Position numbers and translations under genes: made by a program
The notes under the pieces: model-generated
Seen by the model: only the letters and a program-made list of their open reading frames with translations
The model's database searches: none
What the model was told of the DNA's origin: nothing
Source: Peribacillus frigoritolerans
Lineage (GTDB): Bacteria; Bacillota; Bacilli; Bacillales; DSM-1321
Assembly (NCBI RefSeq): GCF_001636405.1
Contig: NZ_KV440950.1
Coordinates: 3,080,778 to 3,144,777, forward strand
Direction: 5' to 3'
DNA length: 64,000 bases
Shown: positions 57,378 to 64,000 of the stretch, in pieces
How the letters are laid out: the number at the start of each line of letters is the position of its first letter
Position numbering within the stretch: the stretch's first letter is position 1

Positions 57378-58130
57378 TTAACTCTTTTCTTTTAAGAACA
57401 TAACGACACTGGCCATGTATTTTTGAATTTCCTGGACTTGAAAGGCCGCAGAATCCGCAATCTGTTTGTAATGATGCTGTCCTTCATCGGTTATTCGTAA
57501 ATACCGTTTAGTTCGTTTTTCACTTTCCCACCTGCCGACAAGTAGGCCGTTCTCTTCCATTTCATGAGATAAATCGTATAAATAGCCATTTGAAGCGATC
57601 CAGCCGAACTGATTTTTAAGCAGATCGCCAATTTCCCCCATATAAATGGGTTTCTTAGTGAAAGCGGCTTTTAAAGTTACATAACGGACAAGGTCCTTCA
57701 CCGATATTATTTTCGAGAAATAAGACCTGTATTCTTCTGGAAGCTCATTTACAACCGGTGGGTTTTCACCAGATCCCCTTAAATCGAACATGAAGCGATC
57801 AATGACCTTTTTCACTTCGGAAAACCGTTCCAGGAAATTTTCTTGATACCATATGTAAAGCTCTTTGCCTTTTTCCGTTATTTGATAATAATTTCTTCCC
57901 TTATTCGTATATAATGATAAATGATTGGATTCGACTAGAGTATTCGATATTTTACATAAATAGTCATAGCTATGCACTTTTCCAGTGAACGTATTTTTCA
58001 GGTCCTGATGAATCGCCCTTGGATAATTCGCTTTTATCCTCAAAGAGTGAAGTAAGAAAATCGTTAAAAATTCGCGCTGGCTCAACCCCACGGTTTCTAC
58101 CGTCGCAGACAGTTTCTCCCCTTTCTTCAC
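57378..58130 (-). CDS. Regulator with two PadR-type winged-helix domains
   Basis: About 250 residues. The first winged helix (about 15-95) contains LSQREFLTIFLLHSLR and the wing NKGRNYYQITEKG. The second (about 165-240) contains VRYVTLKAAFTKKPIYMGEI and the wing SEKRTKRYLRITDEG. The duplication within one chain is unusual, since PadR proteins normally form a dimer from one winged helix each. GTG 58130 has GGGGGG seven bases upstream; ATG 58136 is possible but too close to it. Target and ligand unknown. Confidence 0.8.
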   Translation of the reverse strand: MKKGEKLSATVETVGLSQREFLTIFLLHSLRIKANYPRAIHQDLKNTFTGKVHSYDYLCKISNTLVESNHLSLYTNKGRNYYQITEKGKELYIWYQENFLERFSEVKKVIDRFMFDLRGSGENPPVVNELPEEYRSYFSKIISVKDLVRYVTLKAAFTKKPIYMGEIGDLLKNQFGWIASNGYLYDLSHEMEENGLLVGRWESEKRTKRYLRITDEGQHHYKQIADSAAFQVQEIQKYMASVVMFLKEKS

Positions 58131-58324
58131 AGTCATTCCCCCCTTAATACTGTATATAATTAAATATTTCTTCCTTCCCCTTATTATCCTGTGCTGCCAC
58201 ATAATAGTAAAGTTTTTAATGCCAAACTGCCTAGTACTAATTTTTTGGATTCGATCTATTGTGGGATAGGGGAATTCTGAATATTCTGTCGAGGTTTATT
58301 GTGAAATAGTTTAAAACAAAAAAA

Positions 58325-58357
58325 GAAACGGCCTATGATAAGGCCGTTTCTTTTTTT
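58325..58357. terminator. Terminator downstream of map
   Basis: GAAACGGCCT (58325-58334) pairs with AGGCCGTTTC (58341-58350), A and T runs on both sides. Confidence 0.92.
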
Positions 58358-58359
58358 GC

Positions 58360-59106
58360 TTACTGTTCCGTTAAAATGATCGGATCTTCTTTTGTAATGA
58401 CGAGGGTATGTTCATATTGGGCGGAAAGCTTTCCATCTGCCGTTCTCGCCGTCCAGCCGTCTTGGTCCATTTTCATATGCCATGTTCCTGCATTCAGCAT
58501 AGGCTCAATCGTGATGACCATGCCCTCTTTTAAACGGGCACCTTTACCTGGCTTACCATAATGTAGGACGGTAGGGTCCTCGTGCATGGTTTTTCCGATT
58601 CCGTGTCCTGTAAAATCGCGGACAACAGAAAACTTTTCACCTTCTGCATAAGACTGAATTGCATGCCCGATGTCCCCGAGACGATTTCCTGCCCGTGCAA
58701 CTTCAATACCTCTGTATAAAGCATTCTTGGTTACATCCATTAAGCGCCGAGCTTCTTCGGAAACTTCTCCGACTGCATATGTCCAAGCTGAATCCGCCAA
58801 ACCGCCGTTAAGGTTCACCACCATATCAATCGTGACGATGTCTCCCTCTTTTAGGGCTTTCTTTTGCGGAAACCCGTGACAAATCACATCATTCACTGAT
58901 GCACATGTTGCATATTTGTAGCCGTTATAGCCCTTTTGTTCAGGTGTAGCACCATGCTCTGCCAAGTACTTATCAACAAATTCTTCGATTTCCCAAGTCG
59001 TGATTCCCGGCTTTATCATTTTTGCAATTTCTCTATGCGTCGCAGCAAGAAGTTTGCCCGCTTCATGCATCAAATTTATTTCTCGTTCACTTTTAATGGT
59101 TATCAT
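58360..59106 (-). CDS. map: Methionine aminopeptidase, type I
   Basis: 248 residues. Removes initiator Met from nascent proteins. The five metal ligands are visible: Asp in VTIDMVVN, Asp in GLADSAW, His in DFTGHGIGK, Glu in TIEPML and Glu in AQYEHTL, along with the substrate His in CASVNDVICHG. Isolated from ribosomal genes, so it is likely the extra YflG-like paralogue that Bacillus carries rather than the one in the ribosomal operon. Confidence 0.93.
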   Translation of the reverse strand: MITIKSEREINLMHEAGKLLAATHREIAKMIKPGITTWEIEEFVDKYLAEHGATPEQKGYNGYKYATCASVNDVICHGFPQKKALKEGDIVTIDMVVNLNGGLADSAWTYAVGEVSEEARRLMDVTKNALYRGIEVARAGNRLGDIGHAIQSYAEGEKFSVVRDFTGHGIGKTMHEDPTVLHYGKPGKGARLKEGMVITIEPMLNAGTWHMKMDQDGWTARTADGKLSAQYEHTLVITKEDPIILTEQ

Positions 59107-59373
59107 GTAAAATCCTCTTTCGTTTTATAACTTTTCTGCTTGAGACTCCTTATTTATCATATGCCTTTTTTTATATAAAAAGCAACCAAAAACCCGGTAA
59201 AAATCACCGGGTTGATTAATTCATGAGATTTTCTGTAGCTTTAATTCTGATAAAAATAAGCTAAAAATTACAAAATGCTAAAGGATCCAGGGATTACTTA
59301 TTTACGCGATTGAATATTCCAGCTCTGAATTACCAAGAACATATTAATCCTGTGACTTATTTTCTTAATAGTT

Positions 59374-60000
59374 CTATATAGGCCCGTGTGTATTAATTGG
59401 GTACAGTTTCCCATTCAATGCAAATGAAACTCTTCCTGTTTCCTCTGATACTACCAATACAAGGGCATCACTCCGTTCAGATAAACCCAAAGCAGAGCGG
59501 TGGCGTGTTCCCAGTTTTTTTTCCCCGGTTGACCTGTCTGAAAGCGGAAGGACATTTGCTGCGGAAACAATCTGGTTTTGACTAACCAAAACGGCACCAT
59601 CATGCAGTGGATTTCCTGGAAAAAAAATCGATTCCAATAAAGAATGGGTTAACTCCGCTCCTATTGAAATACCGGGTTGAATCAATGAATCAAGGGAATC
59701 TCCCCGTTGAATCACAATCAATCCGCCATGTCTCAAATTCGATAAATTTTGAACGCATGTTGATAATTCGGGATATTTGTCCGTAAACGGTGACAAATAA
59801 CAGTTTAAATAAAATGTTGCTGCTTTCATATCAATGTATATGAATTTATCCTTTATTTTCTCGAAATTCCCAAGAAGACAATAATTTTCATCACCCATTG
59901 CTTCTAAGTTATCCTGTAATGCCGATATTACTTGGCGTATCTCCTCTTTTAACGTTTGTTTCATTGGTGAAAAATCACAATGTCCATTATTCACAGGCAT
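59374..60000 (-). CDS. cdaS: Sporulation-type diadenylate cyclase
   Basis: 208 residues. The DAC domain carries the DGA motif LHDGAVLVSQNQIVSAAN and the RHR motif GTRHRSALGLSE, and IFFPGNPLHDGA shows the ATP site. An N-terminal helical segment (about 1-60) precedes it, and there are no membrane helices, as in CdaS rather than CdaA or DisA. It makes cyclic di-AMP, in B. subtilis in the forespore. ATG 60000 follows AAGGGAGG. No adjacent phosphodiesterase. Confidence 0.92.
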   Translation of the reverse strand: MPVNNGHCDFSPMKQTLKEEIRQVISALQDNLEAMGDENYCLLGNFEKIKDKFIYIDMKAATFYLNCYLSPFTDKYPELSTCVQNLSNLRHGGLIVIQRGDSLDSLIQPGISIGAELTHSLLESIFFPGNPLHDGAVLVSQNQIVSAANVLPLSDRSTGEKKLGTRHRSALGLSERSDALVLVVSEETGRVSFALNGKLYPINTHGPI

Positions 60001-60267
60001 GCACCTCCCTTTAATTATTCGATTCTTTTTTTCAATGGATCTTAATTCCCACTAAAAGACCATGCTTATTTTCCCTAACTCTATTTATCCCTTTTTAACA
60101 TTAATAATTATGAATGTACTTAAAGTTTGTCTTCACGATAATTAATTATTCATCTTTACTATCAATCAGCAGTGACTTCACATTTTTTTATGTCATATGG
60201 ACATGGTAAGAGAATAGATATATTAATGACCTGTTGATAGATATCCTATAATAAGAGGTGGTATTAG

Positions 60268-60588
60268 ATGCCTTATGTAACAGTATTTGACCAAGGAACA
60301 TTTGAAGTTGAAATGGGAAAAAAATTAGTATTGGCATTGGAAGATAACGGGATAAATATTCTCCACCGATGCGGTGGGAAAGCTAAGTGTACAACTTGCA
60401 GAGTGGAAATATTGGCAGGTGATTTTTTGGAGGTCACACATAAAGAAAAAAAGGTCTTTGAGGAAAAAGGAATGGAAGATCATTTACGTTTATCTTGTCA
60501 AATTTACGTGAATGGAGACATAACAATTCGGCCGATCAAAACGGTTGAGAACTCTGGACTTCCTGCTGGGCCAAGGCCTGAAGACTAA
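60268..60588 (+). CDS. 2Fe-2S ferredoxin
   Basis: 106 residues, plant/adrenodoxin-type beta-grasp ferredoxin. The cluster ligands are CGGKAKCTTCRVE and the distal Cys in LRLSCQIYV. AGAGGTGG precedes the ATG. Monocistronic. Electron donor role; partner unknown. Confidence 0.92.
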   Translation: MPYVTVFDQGTFEVEMGKKLVLALEDNGINILHRCGGKAKCTTCRVEILAGDFLEVTHKEKKVFEEKGMEDHLRLSCQIYVNGDITIRPIKTVENSGLPAGPRPED

Positions 60589-60616
60589 ATGTTTCATAAA
60601 GAGTGTAGTTTGATCA

Positions 60617-60668
60617 AAAAACATCAAAACGACTAAAAATATTTTTTCTAGTCGTTTTGATGTTTTTT
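60617..60668. terminator. Strong bidirectional terminator
   Basis: AAAACATCAAAACGACTA (60617-60634) pairs with TAGTCGTTTTGATGTTTT (60649-60666), shared by the ferredoxin gene and the converging VOC gene. Confidence 0.93.
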
Positions 60669-60685
60669 ATCTTTAGCTAAATGAT

Positions 60686-61066
60686 TTACTTCTTTTCCAT
60701 GACCGCAAAGTAATTATCTTCATTATCAGCAAAATTGAAGACTCTTCCAGATGGCATATTTACAAGTTCTCCCACTTTGATATTCTTATCCGAAAAGTCT
60801 TTATATAATTCATCAAGATTATCCGAGTAAAACATTAATGAAGGTGTAGCAAGATTTAATTCAGGCTGCATTTTAGCAATGAATTCCTTATTATGCAGGA
60901 TGATACTCGTTTGTGCTTCCTTTGTTGGTGCTATTTCAATCCATCTTAACCCTTGGCCGTTATCTTCTTCAGAAATTACGCTAAATCCGAATTTTTCCGT
61001 CCAAAATTTCAATGACTCATCTTGGTTATTAACGTATAACATAATTTGGCCGACTTTATTAATCAT
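60686..61066 (-). CDS. VOC-superfamily (glyoxalase-like) protein
   Basis: 126 residues, single beta-alpha-beta-beta-beta repeat pair: VGQIMLYVNNQDESLKFWTE, then LRWIEIAP and NFADNEDNYFAVME. No clear metal-ligand His at the usual positions, so possibly a binding rather than catalytic protein. AGGGAGAG precedes the ATG. First of three VOC-type genes in 3 kb. Confidence 0.85.
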   Translation of the reverse strand: MINKVGQIMLYVNNQDESLKFWTEKFGFSVISEEDNGQGLRWIEIAPTKEAQTSIILHNKEFIAKMQPELNLATPSLMFYSDNLDELYKDFSDKNIKVGELVNMPSGRVFNFADNEDNYFAVMEKK

Positions 61067-61240
61067 TGGCTTCTCTCCCTTTCTGCTGGTTCCGTTATTA
61101 ATTGAATCATTTATGGATAAGCATCTGCTGGTTGGGAAAATATAACTGATTAAATCGTATAATAAATGAAAGATTTAATCAATTTCTTTTGGGAAGGTTT
61201 TTGAAAACCAACACAATTGTTTAAGGGAAGCCGATATCTC

Positions 61241-61732
61241 TTACGACCTTTGCTTAATTGTTTCTTCTACATATTCCAAGAAATCTGTATGTGACGGATT
61301 CCCTTGCAGATGTTGAGCTACCACAGTCAATGGCATTATAACTCTATCTCTCTTTTTGGAGTAAAGAACCGTCTCTGTTTTAATGTCCCTATTCACTTCA
61401 TCAAGTGCAGAAGAAAAATGATAAACAGAATCATATTCATACCATTTATAATCCTGATTTATATTCCTTTTTATAACTTCCCCAATATACGCACCTATCC
61501 TTACCACAAAATTATCAAAATGATTCTTTAAAAGTTCCCTACCCATTTGAGTAGTGCTTAATCTTTTCGTATAAGCATCTATATAACGAATGCTTTCAAT
61601 AGTAAAATCTAAATTTCTCTTTGTTAGGTTCTCTTGATCCCAAGTGTCATCTTACACATCCTGATACATTAATTTAGCAATGCCTTTTAAATCATTTTTT
61701 ATTAATTTAGTTTTATTTAAGGAACCGAACAT
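61241..61732 (-). pseudogene. DUF-type gene interrupted by an in-frame stop
   Basis: From ATG 61732 (preceded by AAGGGGA) the frame reads FGSLNKTKLIKNDLKG and LMYQDV, a TAA at 61654-61652, then without a shift DDTWDQENLTKRNLDFTIES and on through MGRELLKNHFDNFVVRIG and GAYIGEVIKRN to the stop at 61241. The whole length is about 163 residues. The stop is a single nonsense change (a Gln or Lys codon would restore it), so a true point mutation or a sequencing error. Family not recognised. Confidence 0.8.
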
Positions 61733-61895
61733 ATGACATTTCCCCTTTTTACTTTATCTATTGGTTAATTATACATGAATGGAATTGCTCCATTGTTTAT
61801 TAAAAAAGCTATGCATTCTTTATATTCAGGAATTAGCAGGACTTTTCGATTTTTCACAGAACTTTTATACAGAGTATTGATCAAAGGAGAGTGAA

Positions 61896-62363
61896 ATGGT
61901 GGTTCTTTCGAAAGAGGGTTTGTTAAATATATTGGAAGGCAACAGGAGATTGACGTTGCGGGTGGTTGAAGCTTTCCCTGAAAAGGAATTATTTCATTAT
62001 ACACCGGCCGGGGAGCTTCGCCCTTTCGCAGAGATGGTTAAAGAAGTCATGAACATTGAGACTGGATATATGCGTGGAATTGCACTGGGTATTTGGGAGT
62101 TTCCAGATTCCTTTGCCGTAATCTCCACCAAAGAAGAACTCGTATCAGCATGCGAAGCAGTAAGGGATGAGACGAGGAAATTGTGGGAGGAAATGACCGA
62201 GGAAACGCTTGATGTGGTTGAAAAAGATCCTTTTTTCGGTCCTTCACAAAGCCACTTTGATAGACTTCAATATGCCCTGGAAAATGAGATCCACCATAGG
62301 GGACAGGGTTATATTTATCTTAGAACCCTTGGAATTGAACCACCGGAATTTTTCGTAAGGTAA
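61896..62363 (+). CDS. DinB/YfiT-like protein
   Basis: 155 residues. Four-helix bundle with the metal His residues of this family: HFDRLQYALENEIHHRGQGYIYLR near the C-terminus carries an H-x3-H-like site, and an early ELFHYTP. Putative thiol-transfer or metal enzyme of unknown substrate. AAAGGAGAG precedes the ATG. Same strand as two VOC genes downstream. Confidence 0.82.
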   Translation: MVVLSKEGLLNILEGNRRLTLRVVEAFPEKELFHYTPAGELRPFAEMVKEVMNIETGYMRGIALGIWEFPDSFAVISTKEELVSACEAVRDETRKLWEEMTEETLDVVEKDPFFGPSQSHFDRLQYALENEIHHRGQGYIYLRTLGIEPPEFFVR

Positions 62364-62425
62364 TCATACATTAAGTAATAAATTGGGAGCAATGAAAAAT
62401 AAATAAGAAAATAGGAGTGAGATAC

Positions 62426-62839
62426 ATGTCAGTTGATGCATATCTTAATTTTAATGGTAATTGTCGACAAGCAGTAGAGTTCTACGCAGAGGTTTTTGGA
62501 ACGGAACAACCAAATATCATGACCTTTGGGGAAACACCGCCTAATCCGGAATTTCCCCTTCCAGAAGAAGCGAAAGATTTAGTCATGCATTCAAGGCTTA
62601 CTATTAATGGTAGCAATATCATGTTTTCAGATACTTTTCCTGGTATGCCTTTTGTAGAAGGAAATAACATCAGCCTGGCATATGTCGGTAATGATGTGGA
62701 GGAAATTAAATCGATCTTTAACAAACTAAGTGAAGGCGGCACGGTTGGTCTAGACCTGCAGGAAACATTCTGGAGTAAAATTTACGGTCAGTTAACCGAT
62801 AAATTCGGAATCCAATGGCAATTTAACTTCGAAAGCTGA
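62426..62839 (+). CDS. VOC-superfamily PhnB-like protein A
   Basis: About 137 residues. PhnB/YjdN-like: SVDAYLNFNGNCRQAVEFYAE, TFPGMPFVEGNNISLAYVG, and EGGTVGLDLQETFWSKIYG, ending FGIQWQFNF. ATG 62426 has AGGAG eight bases before; GTG 62417 overlaps that site. Function of the family is unassigned. Confidence 0.85.
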   Translation: MSVDAYLNFNGNCRQAVEFYAEVFGTEQPNIMTFGETPPNPEFPLPEEAKDLVMHSRLTINGSNIMFSDTFPGMPFVEGNNISLAYVGNDVEEIKSIFNKLSEGGTVGLDLQETFWSKIYGQLTDKFGIQWQFNFES

Positions 62840-62851
62840 GAAACGGAATTT

Positions 62852-62894
62852 GGATATAGGACTTTTCACGGTTGAAAAGTTTCTATATCCTTTT
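62852..62894 (+). terminator. Terminator
   Basis: GGATATAG...ACTTTTCA (62852-) pairs with TGAAAAGT...CTATATCC (to 62890) with small internal bulge, T run after. Confidence 0.85.
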
Positions 62895-63121
62895 GTATTT
62901 CCATCACCATAAGGCTAGGATATTGTAACAAGCAAAGGATTAAGGGGATTAGTTAAATGATCGGTTGGAATAAACAAAACACAACCTAACTTTACATCAT
63001 TATCTTGGTTCATGATAAAAGGTGTATAGTGAAAGGGTACTTTCAATGTATTTAATCTTATCGAATCAATTCTCATTTCCTGATCATAATAGCAAGGATG
63101 AAACAATAAAGGAGAAAAATC

Positions 63122-63622
63122 ATGAAAAACAAAATTCAAAAAATCACAACTAACCTTTGGTTTGATTCACAAGCCGAAGAGGCGGCGAAGTTCTACACAT
63201 CCATCTTTGAAAATTCTAAGATTGGAAGAATCACTAGCTATGGAAATGAAGGAAATCAAATCCATGGAAAGACAATGGGTTCTGTGATGACCGTGGAGTT
63301 TGAATTGGAAGGACAAACATTCGTAGCATTAAATGGCGGTCCTCAATTCAAATTCACAGAGGCAATATCATTTATCATCCATTGCGAGGATCAAAAAGAA
63401 TTGGACTATTATTGGGGAAAGCTCTCGGAAGGCGGAGATGAAAAGGCGCAAGTGTGCGGTTGGCTAAAAGATCAATTTGGCGTGTCTTGGCAAATCATCC
63501 CAGAAAATCTAACCGAGATGGTGAACGACTCCAATCCTGAAAAATCGGAAAGAATGATGAAAGCGCTGCTCCAAATGAAAAAAATTGACATTAAAACTTT
63601 AGAGCAGGCATATCAAGGTTAA
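63122..63622 (+). CDS. VOC-superfamily PhnB-like protein B
   Basis: 166 residues. KITTNLWFDSQAEEAAKFYTS, SIFENSKIG, then SVMTVEFELEGQTFVALNGG and a longer C-terminal helix (MMKALLQMKKIDIKTLEQAY) than paralogue A. This is the 3-demethylubiquinone-9-like VOC subgroup. AAAGGAG precedes ATG 63122. Confidence 0.87.
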   Translation: MKNKIQKITTNLWFDSQAEEAAKFYTSIFENSKIGRITSYGNEGNQIHGKTMGSVMTVEFELEGQTFVALNGGPQFKFTEAISFIIHCEDQKELDYYWGKLSEGGDEKAQVCGWLKDQFGVSWQIIPENLTEMVNDSNPEKSERMMKALLQMKKIDIKTLEQAYQG

Positions 63623-63677
63623 GTTCCAATAAACAACATTCTGATTAGGCAGAAGAGTGAACGATTTTGAAATAGTT

Positions 63678-63715
63678 AAAACCTAATTTCCCGGTACTTG
63701 TGAAATTAGGTTTTG
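63678..63715 (+). terminator. Terminator of the last VOC gene
   Basis: AAAACCTAATTT (63678-63689) pairs with AAATTAGGTTTT (63703-63714). Confidence 0.88.
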
Positions 63716-63782
63716 ATATTTACCAAAGTAGAAAAGAAACAAATGGCATAATGATCTAGATGGTTTTTAAGGGAGAAATAAG

Positions 63783-64000
63783 ATGATGGACAAAATATTC
63801 ACAACAGCACTTCAACGTGGCAATGAAATAATTGAAAGAAAAATCCGCTATGACTCTTTAGTTGTAGAACATACCTGTTTGCTATTAAACGCACAAAATC
63901 ATCATGTCGTGCTTTTTCATGAAATCATGGATGCGTTCACGATGAAAGCGGGTCCTATAGAATTAAACATACCCATTGGAAGTTATACGATAGCTTATTA
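63783..64000 (+). CDS. DUF402-family protein, 5' part only
   Basis: The frame starts at the ATG pair 63783/63786 after AAGGGAG and runs off the window end (about 72 residues seen). IIERKIRYDSLVVEHTCLLL and LNIPIGSYTIAY match the first strands of DUF402 barrel proteins, found as single-domain proteins with a phosphate/nucleotide hydrolase fold in Bacillus. Partial, so the family call is moderate. Confidence 0.7.
   Translation, partial: MMDKIFTTALQRGNEIIERKIRYDSLVVEHTCLLLNAQNHHVVLFHEIMDAFTMKAGPIELNIPIGSYTIAY

Overview
The window looks like chromosomal DNA of an aerobic, endospore-forming, low-GC Gram-positive bacterium of the Bacillaceae. Gene content and style suggest a Peribacillus/Bacillus simplex-type organism, but this is inference from gene content only. 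Supporting signs are strong AAGGAGG ribosome-binding sites, several TTG/GTG starts, abundant hairpin-plus-T terminators, a collagen-like exosporium-type protein, a KinB-like kinase, a CdaS-type diadenylate cyclase and an acetoin dehydrogenase operon with AcoR. No rRNA, tRNA, CRISPR array, intact insertion sequence or prophage was seen.

Layout. 1-410: two copies of a tandem intergenic repeat. 588-9152: a sigma-54 two-component system (a sensor kinase with an extracytoplasmic ligand-binding domain, and an NtrC-type regulator). It is followed by a sigma-54 promoter and an operon encoding an orphan TAXI lipoprotein and a complete PotABCD-like ABC importer. 9217-12705: an Asp/Glu-racemase-like gene facing a GlcD/GlcF-type 2-hydroxyacid dehydrogenase pair. 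12922-18505: LysE-type exporter with a divergent TrmB-like regulator, a HEAT-repeat protein, a methyltransferase, a small zinc-ribbon protein, a GntR regulator and a frameshifted DMT transporter. 19293-26783: a CDP-glucose-derived sugar cluster (RfbF, epimerase, RfbG) with three glycosyltransferases and an APH-fold kinase. 26931-28543: a decayed histidine kinase, a stand-alone receiver-like protein and a small ORF. 28732-32417: a FadR-type regulator controlling, through two matching operators, a D-lactate-dehydrogenase-like flavoprotein and a BASS-family transporter. 32511-38681: acyltransferase, a secreted protein, a collagen-like protein with a decayed paralogue beside it, and AT-rich gene-poor DNA.

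38682-47562: nitronate monooxygenase, AcoR, diacetyl/acetoin reductase and acoABCL, led by a near-perfect sigma-54 promoter with a large inverted repeat upstream. 47704-49344: an FMN reductase, an ABM-type monooxygenase and a TetR regulator sharing matching operators. 49829-57263: acetoacetate-CoA ligase, KinB-like kinase, 2Fe-2S protein, acyl-CoA dehydrogenase and a membrane GTPase. 57378-64000: tandem-PadR regulator, methionine aminopeptidase, CdaS, ferredoxin, three VOC proteins, a DinB-like protein, a gene with an in-frame stop, and a DUF402 gene cut by the window end.

Working together. The main theme is uptake and oxidation of small carbon compounds: 2-hydroxyacids (two GlcD-type systems), acetoin and acetoacetate. 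Two catabolic modules use sigma-54. The most interesting unit is 588-12705. There a solute-sensing kinase with an apparent AUU start, an orphan TAXI receptor, an ABC importer and a hydroxyacid dehydrogenase sit together; the substrate cannot be named from sequence.
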